A DNA stretch of 64,000 bases from Metridium senile (GCA_949775045.1 OX459097.1:13347210-13411209), one strand, 5' to 3'; shown: positions 10,178 to 17,365, counted from the stretch's first letter. Notes: a model not told the origin generated them from the letters alone. A program made the numbers and translations.

Positions 10178-10804
10178 ATGCAAGAATTAAGAGATAAAGT
10201 CCCGTTTTCGTGTATCATTAGTGGACACACAAATTGCGGCAAGACCAAATTCCTCACGGATCAGCTCCGAGGTCCGTTCCGCAATGTGTTTGATTATATT
10301 GTTCTAATATGTCCGACTTTTGCAATAAATAAAACCTATAATAGATTTGCTCGTGGGGATAAACGTTTCTTGGTATTATCGCCAGATGCTAGTAACACTG
10401 ATGAAATAAACGAGCTTTTGAAAGATTGCACACAAGTATTTTCTGGTACAAATACGTTAATTATCTTGGATGATTGTGCTGCGTCTCAAGATCTTAAGAG
10501 AAGCTCGAACAAGTTTATAGATCTAGCATACTCTGGAAGGCATCATAAATTATCAGTGTGGGTATTGACGCAACAGCTCACAAGTATAGCAAAGAAATTC
10601 CGTGACAACGTCGCCTGTGTCATCGCATTCCATAATCCGTCTCAAATTGGTACAAAAACTCTCTTTGAAGATTATGGAGGTGATTTAGACGTTGAGACTC
10701 GTAAAAAGTTTCAGGAACTTTTAAAAGCAGAACGATATTCGAGGCTGTGTTTCTGTTTGAGGTATCCATTTCAGTGTTATTTGGAGATTCCAGCAGTGGT
10801 TTAA
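10178..10804 (+). CDS. Genome-packaging ATPase (FtsK/HerA, A32-like)
   Basis: 208 residues; expected to drive DNA into capsids. Walker A is GHTNCGKT (G16-T23), Walker B is LIILDDC (94-100, D98/D99), followed by a VWVLTQQL segment that matches the sensor strand ending in Gln of FtsK/HerA ATPases. The length is typical of the minimal Polinton and poxvirus A32-like enzymes. It starts 28 bases after the capsid stop, with a TTAAAAAT box in the gap. Confidence 0.92.
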   Translation: MQELRDKVPFSCIISGHTNCGKTKFLTDQLRGPFRNVFDYIVLICPTFAINKTYNRFARGDKRFLVLSPDASNTDEINELLKDCTQVFSGTNTLIILDDCAASQDLKRSSNKFIDLAYSGRHHKLSVWVLTQQLTSIAKKFRDNVACVIAFHNPSQIGTKTLFEDYGGDLDVETRKKFQELLKAERYSRLCFCLRYPFQCYLEIPAVV

Positions 10805-10814
10805 AGAGTTGTTG

Positions 10815-10842
10815 TTCTTGTTTCAAAACGAAACAAGAAAAG
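10815..10842 (+). promoter_or_regulatory. TTTAAAG box and start-site hairpin, 175-residue gene
   Basis: A TTTAAAG box at 10800-10806 overlaps the ATPase stop. A perfect 10-bp stem TTCTTGTTTC (10815-10824) / GAAACAAGAA (10830-10839) with a 5-nt loop ends three bases before the ATG at 10843. Confidence 0.7.
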
Positions 10843-11370
10843 ATGGCAAGCGTTGAAGATTATATAGAGGAACAACCTAAGGTCGCTGTCGACGCTGCGT
10901 CTAGTCTACCGACTGATGATGTTGAAGTAAAACGTGAGTCACTAGCCATTCTCGCATCGTTGGGGACTACTAAGGAGTATCTCGGCGTTAACATGAGTTT
11001 AGGTGATATTAAGAAACTCTCAAACAGTGAAGTCGAAAAGTACTTTGTGCGCTATCAGACTGTATTGGGAAAACAGGTCGCAGGAGGATTAGTGGAGTCA
11101 ACTATTCAAGTAGCCACTCAAGCCATATCTTATGTGGTTCCTATTGATGACTCTGATGCTCTTTGCAAAGACTTGCAGAACGACGAGTTGGTAAAGCGTG
11201 AACTTTCAAACTTTGCAGGTCTCTTGGTATTGAGAGGTGGAAGATTGGTAGCACTTGCTAGCGCTCTCTTTCAAGTCGCTAAGCATGTTAAATTAACACC
11301 TTCAGAGGAGGTTGACAACAAAATCCAAGAACTTTCAAGCACAACTGAGCAAGCTCTTGAGCAAAACTGA
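10843..11370 (+). CDS. Element protein of unknown function, 175 residues
   Basis: Not recognised. The frame stays open upstream to 10747, but the ATG at 10843 (MASVEDYIEE) is chosen because it follows the hairpin and box seen at other genes of this element. The N-terminus is acidic. The remainder is predicted helical, with a hydrophobic stretch near residues 115-145 (FAGLLVLRGGRLVALASALF). There are no catalytic motifs. By position in the virion block it is probably structural, or an assembly factor. Confidence 0.75.
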   Translation: MASVEDYIEEQPKVAVDAASSLPTDDVEVKRESLAILASLGTTKEYLGVNMSLGDIKKLSNSEVEKYFVRYQTVLGKQVAGGLVESTIQVATQAISYVVPIDDSDALCKDLQNDELVKRELSNFAGLLVLRGGRLVALASALFQVAKHVKLTPSEEVDNKIQELSSTTEQALEQN

Positions 11371-11456
11371 GCAAAACTCTTAAGCGCAACTAAGCAAAAC
11401 TGAGCAAAACTATTGAGCACGCCTAAGCACACTCTTGAGCACACTCTTGAGCATGA
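11340..11456 (+). repeat. GAGCAAAACT-type degenerate short repeats
   Basis: About ten copies of a 10- to 14-base motif (GAGCAAAACT, then GAGCACACTCTT) begin in the last codons of the 175-residue gene and fill the gap before the next promoter. No frame extends through them. Confidence 0.7.
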
Positions 11457-11461
11457 TTTGA

Positions 11462-11495
11462 TTTAAAGATTCTTTACTTGAACAAGTAAAGAATC
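11462..11495 (+). promoter_or_regulatory. TTTAAAG box and 13-bp perfect hairpin abutting an ATG
   Basis: TTTAAAG at 11462-11468 runs into a perfect inverted repeat, GATTCTTTACTTG (11468-11480) and CAAGTAAAGAATC (11483-11495), with only two bases between arms. The ATG follows immediately at 11496. Confidence 0.8.
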
Positions 11496-11924
11496 ATGTC
11501 AGACGAAAATCAAGTTGTTGAACAAATAACAAAGAACCCACTTCCAGCAAAAAGCGGTGCTAAGGAAAAAGATCCTAAAAAAGTAGCTGCGGGGCGTAAA
11601 TTAGCAGAATATAATAGGAAGGCGAAAGAAGCGTTGGCTAGGGAAATGAAACGTGAAGCGGAAACGCTCCCTGAAGAAGCTACAGTAGACGATGAGGGCT
11701 CGTCTCAAAAAGCTTGGTTTCCAGAGCTATCTTTTACAACTGTGCTTTCTCTAGTTGGAATAGGGTTTACCGCAGTTGATATGTTTATGAGGTACTACAA
11801 AAACAGAGTAGTTGATTTATCACATGTTCCGACTCATGTACCAGAATCATTCAAAGAACCACCACCATCAAAAATTCCTATCCCACAGGCTACCAAATCA
11901 ACTCCGAAAATAGGCATGCTGTAA
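11496..11924 (+). CDS. Single-pass membrane protein, 142 residues
   Basis: Function not recognised. The N-terminal half is highly charged and helical (..DPKKVAAGRKLAEYNRKAKEALAREMKRE..). One membrane segment lies at about residues 78-98 (LSFTTVLSLVGIGFTAVDMF), followed by a proline-rich tail. It is the first of several small membrane proteins in the virion block, which suggests a virion membrane or entry/assembly role by inference only. Confidence 0.8.
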   Translation: MSDENQVVEQITKNPLPAKSGAKEKDPKKVAAGRKLAEYNRKAKEALAREMKREAETLPEEATVDDEGSSQKAWFPELSFTTVLSLVGIGFTAVDMFMRYYKNRVVDLSHVPTHVPESFKEPPPSKIPIPQATKSTPKIGML

Positions 11925-11932
11925 GAAAATAG

Positions 11933-11963
11933 TTTAAAGCTTTTCTCTATCAATAATAAAATC
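11933..11963 (+). promoter_or_regulatory. TTTAAAG box before the 74-residue gene
   Basis: TTTAAAG at 11933-11939 lies 31 bases before the ATG at 11964, in the 40-base gap after the previous stop. It is part of a TTTAAAGCTTTT palindrome, but no long hairpin reaches the ATG here. Confidence 0.5.
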
Positions 11964-12188
11964 ATGTCAACTGAAAACAAACTTGTGAAAACGGTTACCG
12001 ATTCAGCCGTCATTATCGGATTGGCCGCCGGTGTGGGTTACGTTGGAAAGAAAGTTATGAAAGAATCATTTATAAGCGACCCCTCATCAAGTATTACAAA
12101 CTATGCCAAGTGGGTTGCGGTGCTTGGAACAAGCATGTATTTGAAGCAATATCTAGAAGATCAGAAGATCATTCCTAAAACCATCTAA
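11964..12188 (+). CDS. Small two-segment membrane protein, 74 residues
   Basis: Not recognised. Two hydrophobic segments (about 13-28, SAVIIGLAAGVGYVG; about 47-60, AKWVAVLGTSMYL) are separated by a polar loop. It is small, basic to neutral and co-directional with its neighbours. It is accepted as real because it has its own box and tight spacing (39 bases before, 23 after). Confidence 0.75.
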   Translation: MSTENKLVKTVTDSAVIIGLAAGVGYVGKKVMKESFISDPSSSITNYAKWVAVLGTSMYLKQYLEDQKIIPKTI

Positions 12189-12211
12189 AAAATACTGCTT
12201 TTGATTAATAA

Positions 12212-12634
12212 ATGGCGACTATAGCATTGATGATTGGTGGAGCTATTCTTAATGCAACAACATTTGTTGGAGGGAGTTACCTAGCAAGATACTTATCCTC
12301 TGACGGTACTCATGTCGATAAAGAAAAAATAAGACATGACAAAGCGCTTGAAAAGTATCAACAAGCAATGGGCGAGTGGCAGAAAAAAAGACAGGAATAC
12401 CAGGATTGGTTGGCGAAAAAATACAATGATAAAGTTCGTGCTGATGAGAACGATAAAGAGACAGATAAGGCTTTCAGATTATACGCTCAAACACATCCGG
12501 GTGTTTCACCTGATTTGAAAGAGCCTGAGCTCTCAGATTACTACAGACCGAGTAGCAACCAAAAGATGGGAGAGATGGCATATGTTGGGAGCGGAATGTT
12601 AGCTCTTGGCTATGTAGCGAGTAAATGGATATAG
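12212..12634 (+). CDS. Membrane/coiled-coil protein, 140 residues
   Basis: Not recognised. It has an N-terminal hydrophobic segment (residues 2-25, glycine-rich), a charged helical middle (about 35-85, ..YQQAMGEWQKKRQEYQDWLAKK..) and a C-terminal hydrophobic segment (about 122-139). The two terminal membrane anchors around a coiled coil suggest a hairpin-like membrane protein. It starts 23 bases after the previous stop without a clear TTTAAAG box. Confidence 0.75.
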   Translation: MATIALMIGGAILNATTFVGGSYLARYLSSDGTHVDKEKIRHDKALEKYQQAMGEWQKKRQEYQDWLAKKYNDKVRADENDKETDKAFRLYAQTHPGVSPDLKEPELSDYYRPSSNQKMGEMAYVGSGMLALGYVASKWI

Positions 12635-12648
12635 TTCTTCGGTGAAGA

Positions 12649-12684
12649 TTTAAAGATTTCTTATTCTCTTAACAAATAAGAAAT
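12649..12684 (+). promoter_or_regulatory. TTTAAAG box and hairpin overlapping the ATG
   Basis: TTTAAAG at 12649-12655 is followed at once by a 10-bp stem ATTTCTTATT (12656-12665) / AATAAGAAAT (12675-12684) with a 9-nt loop. The right arm includes the first two bases of the start codon at 12683. Confidence 0.7.
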
Positions 12685-13594
12685 GGATATTGACCCAGAG
12701 ATTCCCGATAGAGAAAATCCTTTCGAACCTGTTGATCCCGGTGATAATGATGATGGTGAGTCAATCCCCATGACATCCACATCCACTCATGATCCTTTCC
12801 ACCGTCATACTACAGATGAAACATCGTTTATACACGGTGTGGATGAACATACTCCATTAATACGTAGAGAAGAGAGGATGGAAAACGCTTGGGATAGAAT
12901 TCGTGAAAAATACCCAAATATAAACCCTACGAAATCACCCTTTACAGCCACTCTCGATGAATATGGAAACGTCGTCGTAAAGCTTAAAAGGTTGGGTGGT
13001 AGGGCTAGACCATTATTTGATGCAGGAGGTGGGTTGAATGAAAAGCTCCCTTCTTCTATCAAGAAAAGCCTTGGACCGTCTGCTGAAGAGGTTATCCGCT
13101 CCAATGAAGAAGAGGTTGCAAAGAGAGAAGAAAAGTTGAGACAGTTAGAGACCAAGCGAAAGGAAGTCCCTGAGAATCAAAGAGAGACAATAGATACACA
13201 GATTGGGGAAACACAGAGTGAGATTGAACAACTAGAGCGGGAGAATGAGACCATAGAGGAAAGAATGTCTCTGAAGGACCGTGTAAAGGCGATTTTTAAG
13301 AAATATGGATTTACCACCGTTGCTGTGGTTACCGCTGTGGGTGTGGTTATTGGTGTTATTGTAAGCAATCTGAAAGCCGGGCTGACTAGTGTTGCAAAGG
13401 GTGTTGGAAATGGTCTGAAAACCATAGGTAAAAAATTGGGTGAAATACTACCTGGAATGGTTGGTGCTATAACTTCATTTATTTTCAAAACGGCAGGTGA
13501 AGTTGTCGGCTTTTTAGCCAAAAACGCGTGGCTTCTCATCGTCGCCGTCGTCCTATATTTTGTAGAACGATTTAAAAAGAGACGAAGATCATAA
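12683..13594 (+). CDS. Coiled-coil protein with Gly-rich amphipathic/membrane C-terminus, 303 residues
   Basis: Function not recognised. The N-terminus is acidic (1-30). A charged coiled coil spans about 133-200. A hydrophobic segment lies at about 211-229 (TTVAVVTAVGVVIGVIVSN). A glycine/lysine amphipathic region (231-262, ..KAGLTSVAKGVGNGLKTIG..) recalls membrane-active peptides of virion proteins. A second membrane segment is at about 281-294 and the tail is basic (KKRRRS). By its features and place among capsid genes it could be an internal membrane-lytic or genome-associated virion protein (inference). It ends 3 bases before the next ATG. Confidence 0.8.
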   Translation: MDIDPEIPDRENPFEPVDPGDNDDGESIPMTSTSTHDPFHRHTTDETSFIHGVDEHTPLIRREERMENAWDRIREKYPNINPTKSPFTATLDEYGNVVVKLKRLGGRARPLFDAGGGLNEKLPSSIKKSLGPSAEEVIRSNEEEVAKREEKLRQLETKRKEVPENQRETIDTQIGETQSEIEQLERENETIEERMSLKDRVKAIFKKYGFTTVAVVTAVGVVIGVIVSNLKAGLTSVAKGVGNGLKTIGKKLGEILPGMVGAITSFIFKTAGEVVGFLAKNAWLLIVAVVLYFVERFKKRRRS

Positions 13595-13597
13595 CAA

Positions 13598-14227
13598 ATG
13601 GTATTACTCTACATTGAAGGTAAAGTTGGTGACTTCACAGTCTATTTAGAACAGCCTATTGAAAAGCCATGGTATATTACGTTGCGAAGGTGTACGTTTT
13701 ATAATCGCTGGAAGAATCTTTCAAGCGAGGGAACCGTTTCTGACGGTGAAGGTCAAGAACCTATCCTTAGGATCCCTGCAGGATATTATACGGTTGAAAC
13801 GCTAAAACGTCAAATAGATGGGGGTTTGCGTCTAGGTGAAAAGGCAATCTCTATTGAAAAATCATCACTCAAAGCTCATCAGAACGTCACGCTGAATGAT
13901 TCGCTTGCTGATTTATTAGGTCTCAAAAACAAAAAGCTGAAAGCAAAATCTCAACACGAGATACAGATAAAGACTCTTGACGCTATTTTTATCCACTGCG
14001 ACCTTGTGGGCGCATCTGGCGTCCTCAAACAAGGAGCTCCCTCACAAATCTTAGCATGTATAGAGCTTGATAAAGGAAGGATAAACTTTGATCCACACAG
14101 TCCGATACAGCTTAGCACCACATCAGTTGATTACGTGAGTAGTCTTCGTTTTAGTATGAAGGACGGTGATGGAAATACAATAGAGAACGGTCTCTACCCG
14201 ATGCGTCTAATTTTAGAAATTGCTTAA
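13598..14227 (+). CDS. Probable minor capsid (penton, single jelly-roll) protein, 209 residues
   Basis: Predicted to be almost entirely beta strands with short turns (LLYIEGKVGDFTVYLEQP, WYITLRRCTFYNRW, ILRIPAGYYTVETLKRQI, EIQIKTLDAIFIHCDLV). The length and context fit the Polinton minor capsid protein that closes the vertices. No catalytic residues or membrane segments are seen. It starts 3 bases after the preceding stop, and its TTTAAAAAG box lies in the end of the upstream gene (13571). The minor capsid role is inferred from length, strand pattern and neighbours; a structure prediction would settle it. Confidence 0.6.
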   Translation: MVLLYIEGKVGDFTVYLEQPIEKPWYITLRRCTFYNRWKNLSSEGTVSDGEGQEPILRIPAGYYTVETLKRQIDGGLRLGEKAISIEKSSLKAHQNVTLNDSLADLLGLKNKKLKAKSQHEIQIKTLDAIFIHCDLVGASGVLKQGAPSQILACIELDKGRINFDPHSPIQLSTTSVDYVSSLRFSMKDGDGNTIENGLYPMRLILEIA

Positions 14228-14255
14228 AGAATAACCTCTCTCCATAATAAAAAAT

Positions 14256-14855
14256 ATGGAGGATTATAATCAAATCTACCCAAATGTACCACCACAGAGT
14301 GGCGGTGATAACTTCAGACTTCAAAAGACCTATGACGTCTTGGGAAGTTTGGAAAAAGAAGTCAAACATTATGAGAACGTGAGAAAAAAGTATAAACGAA
14401 CGCAGAGCACGTTTTCAAAGTTAAGCATGGGCACGGGAGTCCTATCCGTCGCTCTCGGGTCTAGTGGTTTAGGTACGTCTCTATCCGGTTTTGGACTTGT
14501 CGTAGGAGTTCCGTTGGGAGCTTTAGCAGGTGTTTTTGGTCTTACATCTGTAGGCTGTGCGGCGGTTTCTAAACGACTGTCGCAAAAAGTCTCTAAGCAC
14601 GACCAAACGGTGGCGGTGGCAAGGGCAAAAGTAAATAGCATACGTGACTTGGTTTCTAAAGCTCTGAAAGACAACAAAATATCAGACGAAGAGTTTTCCT
14701 TGATCTTAAGTGAAGTGGATAAGTTTGAGGCTCTAAAGCTCCAGATTCGCCAAAAGTCAAGAAAAGAGGAGGAAAAAAATGTAAACATTACCAAGCTGAG
14801 GGAAGAAGTGAGAGGAGAAATTTTAAAAGAACTGACGAAAGTACCCGCTCGATGA
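14256..14855 (+). CDS. Gly-rich membrane protein with coiled-coil tail, 199 residues
   Basis: Not recognised. Residues 1-20 are proline/asparagine-rich. A basic patch KKYKR lies at 44-48. A long glycine-rich hydrophobic region at about 58-104 (..GVLSVALGSSGLGTSLSGFG..) could form two membrane helices. The C-terminal half is charged and helical (SRKEEEKNVNITKLREEV). TTAAAG at 14224 overlaps the upstream stop, 32 bases before this ATG. Confidence 0.75.
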   Translation: MEDYNQIYPNVPPQSGGDNFRLQKTYDVLGSLEKEVKHYENVRKKYKRTQSTFSKLSMGTGVLSVALGSSGLGTSLSGFGLVVGVPLGALAGVFGLTSVGCAAVSKRLSQKVSKHDQTVAVARAKVNSIRDLVSKALKDNKISDEEFSLILSEVDKFEALKLQIRQKSRKEEEKNVNITKLREEVRGEILKELTKVPAR

Positions 14856-14917
14856 AATTTCTGTTTGAAAGAACACCCTTTGGATGGATCTATGAATTGA
14901 GATATACAAAGAACTGA
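14852..14917 (+). CDS. Possible 21-residue mini-ORF
   Basis: The stop of the upstream gene overlaps an ATG (ATGA), opening a 21-codon frame of hydrophobic and aromatic character that ends at 14917. It could be a leader or chance. It would be translated only by reinitiation or from its own message. Confidence 0.25.
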   Translation: MKFLFERTPFGWIYELRYTKN

Positions 14918-14951
14918 TTTAGCACCTTTCAGTGCCAAAATCTCAAAGTGA

Positions 14952-14982
14952 TTTAAACATCTTATATGAAACATATAAGATG
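14952..14982 (+). promoter_or_regulatory. TTTAAAC box and 11-bp hairpin containing the ATG
   Basis: TTTAAAC at 14952-14958 leads into a perfect 11-bp stem, CATCTTATATG (14958-14968) and CATATAAGATG (14972-14982), with a 3-nt loop. The last three bases of the right arm are the start codon itself. This also fixes the start at 14980 rather than an upstream in-frame GTG. Confidence 0.75.
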
Positions 14983-16533
14983 AAGTTTACAGAATTTGAA
15001 AAAAGATATCCTTACTATTCACGGTTTAGGTTTACTCAAGATGATAATGGAAATGTTGTATTCAATTTCAATGGTGATTATGTAAATCCATTTGACGCTA
15101 ATGGAAAGCTTATTAAAACATTATATGAATTCCCTGTATATGAAGGACATCATTATACACCAGAGAATATCAATGATTTTCTCGTCTCAGATGACCTAGA
15201 AAGTTATAATAACATGGTTCAAGATCTTGTTGGGTTCCCTTATAAATATCAGTTCAATCATAAAGCAAAATATAGGATTGAACCGTGGGATAAAACAGTA
15301 AATAAATATGATTATAATAGGTTTTATATATATATAACACCAAAAAATAAGACAAATTTCACGTTCCGAGACATATTTTCAGATAGTCTATTACTATTTA
15401 AAACCGCTAAGGAGGCCAAACGATGGCTATCAAGCCCTAATCTTAGTTACTGGTCACAAGCGTTGAATTTCGCGGTATTTTGTTCGACCGCTGGATGTGG
15501 CGTGACACGGGATATACTTGATGATAGTCAAGTTGGTTCTTTTTATAGGTTTCATGTATATTTTACAATACGAAGAGTTCTACAAGAACTACAGTGTCCT
15601 TTGCCTGGTGATAAATTATTTAGCTGGAATAACAATTTTTATAATAAAGCAGCATACCAAAGACTGCGGGTTGAATTTAATACTGGTGATGACTTTAGAT
15701 TTTTAGCTCCGAATTCAGGAGGTTTGGGAGACCCTTATGCGTGGGGTTCTAGCGGACTATTCAAAGATGTCACACAACCAAATTATATACCATACCATAG
15801 TACAGATCAATTGCCAGATGAGTGGGAAGCTGATGGTAATGAAAATAGCACTAATCATACAGGTCATTTCAAAGTCGTTTATATCAAGGATGATCAAACC
15901 AGGTATCAATATAATTGGTTTTTTCCTGAACGAAGCAACGGCTTGACAAAAGCTGGATTAAGTCGTATTAATCAATCTGTTGAAGCATTTGTTTATTGTA
16001 TTTTAGGGGCACAAGTACAAACTCGGTCGTCAATCATTGGTGATGGCGGTTCAGCTCAAGAAACGAAACAAGTTTTTTTGAAACTCTTCGAAAGCTCCGT
16101 GATAGAGAACGATATATCAAAAAGTATACAAAGGTATCAGTTTGCTTTACAACAGGCAAGGCAAAAACTAGACTTGGCTCTTGCCCTCGGTTGTTGGTTG
16201 AGTCCATCGTATCTTGTGATAAATAACAACACTTCAATCGCTGGTTATAATAACAAATTACAAAAAGCCACTACTGATATGAAATTGGGACTAAATCCAA
16301 TAAATAATGAGATAAAAACGATTCCAAAACATAATATGGGTCATTCAAAGGTTATATTGCCCCATAGAGCTAACAGCCAATCGTCGGCGAGAGGGAGCGA
16401 AGCGAGCTCACTCAGTGCTGACAAACCGAAACCGGATGTGAAGACTCAGCGTGTGACAACAGATCGTCACGGCATTAACCTTATCGTGATAACAGCCTCT
16501 GCGGCTGGTTTAGCTTGGTATCTATTTCGATAG
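14980..16533 (+). CDS. Large element protein of unknown function, tail-anchored, 517 residues
   Basis: Not recognised, although its intact length and rich aromatic/polar composition argue for a real, constrained protein. The N-terminal third is beta-like and tyrosine-rich (..YPYYSRFRF..GNVVFNFNGDYVNPF..). The middle has W/Y/N-rich segments (..FLAPNSGGLGDPYAWGSSG..). The C-terminal third is helical (..QQARQKLDLALALGCWLSP..). A hydrophobic anchor at about 497-514 (INLIVITASAAGLAWYLF) ends the chain. A tail-anchored virion or entry protein is possible. The start follows the hairpin at 14958-14982. The serine/arginine-rich linker before the anchor is encoded by a local GAGCGAAGCGAG repeat. Confidence 0.8.
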   Translation: MKFTEFEKRYPYYSRFRFTQDDNGNVVFNFNGDYVNPFDANGKLIKTLYEFPVYEGHHYTPENINDFLVSDDLESYNNMVQDLVGFPYKYQFNHKAKYRIEPWDKTVNKYDYNRFYIYITPKNKTNFTFRDIFSDSLLLFKTAKEAKRWLSSPNLSYWSQALNFAVFCSTAGCGVTRDILDDSQVGSFYRFHVYFTIRRVLQELQCPLPGDKLFSWNNNFYNKAAYQRLRVEFNTGDDFRFLAPNSGGLGDPYAWGSSGLFKDVTQPNYIPYHSTDQLPDEWEADGNENSTNHTGHFKVVYIKDDQTRYQYNWFFPERSNGLTKAGLSRINQSVEAFVYCILGAQVQTRSSIIGDGGSAQETKQVFLKLFESSVIENDISKSIQRYQFALQQARQKLDLALALGCWLSPSYLVINNNTSIAGYNNKLQKATTDMKLGLNPINNEIKTIPKHNMGHSKVILPHRANSQSSARGSEASSLSADKPKPDVKTQRVTTDRHGINLIVITASAAGLAWYLFR

Positions 16534-16783
16534 CACGTGGGATGCATGTGGGCGGATGTGACGTATTGCAAGAAAACAATAACTGTTCACGTGCTAAACA
16601 ATAGACTGCATACCAACCATACTTTTGCGACGTAGCAACCAGCAAGTCTGAAAGTAGATTTGATGTTTACTTTCTAGAGGCCCGTTTCTAACGTCGCTCA
16701 GGAATGCAATGACGTCAATGCAAATTCGATAGCTTCAGGTATTAATACGTGCAGTTCGTCATGAAATATTCCTCTTCACTGTT
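16534..16783 (+). promoter_or_regulatory. Long upstream region with CRE, octamer and E-box sites
   Basis: At 250 bases this is the longest gap before any rightward gene of the element. It contains CACGTG twice (16534, 16588), TGACGTAT at about 16558, a perfect CRE TGACGTCA (16710-16717) directly abutting a perfect octamer ATGCAAAT (16718-16725). It lacks the TTTAAAG box of the virion genes. This suggests a promoter read by host factors, perhaps early. Confidence 0.45.
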
Positions 16784-17200
16784 ATGACTGAGCAAGACGG
16801 TACAGAACTCGAATATGATTCCTTCGATTTAACAAACATTTCGCAAAGAAATGGTTTTCAACTTCCACCACCAAGAAAAAGAGAAAATCTAAACGACAAA
16901 CATTTCGCAAAGAAATGGTTTTCAACTTCCACCACCAAGAAAAAGAGAAAATCTAAACGACTTTTTGTCGAGTCGAATCTTACGATGAAAGACACCATTC
17001 CGAAGCAAGACGTTAGGAAGATTTGGCTGAGAAAGACGGAAGAACGAGACAAAGCTCTGAGACAACTAAGAGACGCCAAATCGAAGATTGAATACTGGAT
17101 GGCAAAGGCAAGAACTGCAGATGAAATGGTCGCTAAATGTGATGAAGATCTACAAAAGCTCGACGCTCTCATAATGGCTGACATTATGGCTAATCGTTGA
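16784..17200 (+). CDS. Basic coiled-coil protein with internal frame-changing duplication, 138 residues
   Basis: Not recognised. A basic cluster (KKKRKSKR) resembles a nuclear localisation signal. Residues about 70-130 form a charged coiled coil (..KTEERDKALRQLRDAKSK..). A 64-bp tandem duplication (first copy from about 16832, second from about 16896) lies near the N-terminus. Because 64 is not a multiple of three, the two copies are read in different frames (QRNGFQLPPP, then AKKWFSTST). Without it the N-terminal frame would stop soon after. Host-type promoter sites precede the gene and a hammerhead ribozyme follows it. A regulatory nuclear protein is possible, but this is inference. Confidence 0.6.
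   Translation: MTEQDGTELEYDSFDLTNISQRNGFQLPPPRKRENLNDKHFAKKWFSTSTTKKKRKSKRLFVESNLTMKDTIPKQDVRKIWLRKTEERDKALRQLRDAKSKIEYWMAKARTADEMVAKCDEDLQKLDALIMADIMANR
16832..16959 (+). repeat. 64-bp tandem duplication
   Basis: Two adjacent copies of a 64-base unit beginning ACAAACATTTCGC and ending CTAAACG, with no mismatch seen. It lies inside the coding region of the basic coiled-coil gene and shifts frame by one base per copy. Confidence 0.9.
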
Positions 17201-17240
17201 AAGACGATTGAACTAATTTTTTGTTTAGACTCTACATGGT

Positions 17241-17304
17241 GGAGTCGTCAATACCTGTGAAACTAGGTATTCTGATGAGGCTTGATATTAGCCGAAACGA
17301 CTCT
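17241..17304 (+). ncRNA. Hammerhead ribozyme, type III
   Basis: Every conserved element is present. Stem III: GGAGTCGT (17241-17248) with ACGACTCT (17297-17304). Cleavage triplet GUC: predicted cut after C17249. Stem I: AATACCT (17250-17256) / AGGTATT (17265-17271), 7 bp, 8-nt loop. Core CUGAUGA: 17272-17278. Stem II: GGCT (17279-17282) / AGCC (17290-17293), 7-nt loop. Core GAAA: 17294-17297. The free ends lie in stem III, so it is type III. It sits 41 bases after the stop of the basic coiled-coil gene, so a rightward transcript would cleave itself in its 3' UTR upstream of the AATAAA. Known families establish the fold; activity is not proven here. Confidence 0.9.
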
Positions 17305-17365
17305 TTACCAAAGCAGATGGCTGTCTCATGACCGGAAAACAATTCCAACTTGATGGGTAAATTTC

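Noticed and set aside
10747..10842. N-terminal extension of the 175-residue protein
   Set aside because: It overlaps the ATPase end in another frame and would include the box and hairpin; the ATG at 10843 fits the element pattern.
11496..11924. Candidate maturation protease among small virion proteins
   Set aside because: No His-Asp/Asn-Cys order was seen in this or neighbouring small proteins; they are mostly membrane or coiled-coil proteins.
14932..14979. Start of the 517-residue gene at the upstream in-frame GTG
   Set aside because: GTG is an unlikely eukaryotic start, and the ATG at 14980 has the box-hairpin signature shared by neighbouring genes.
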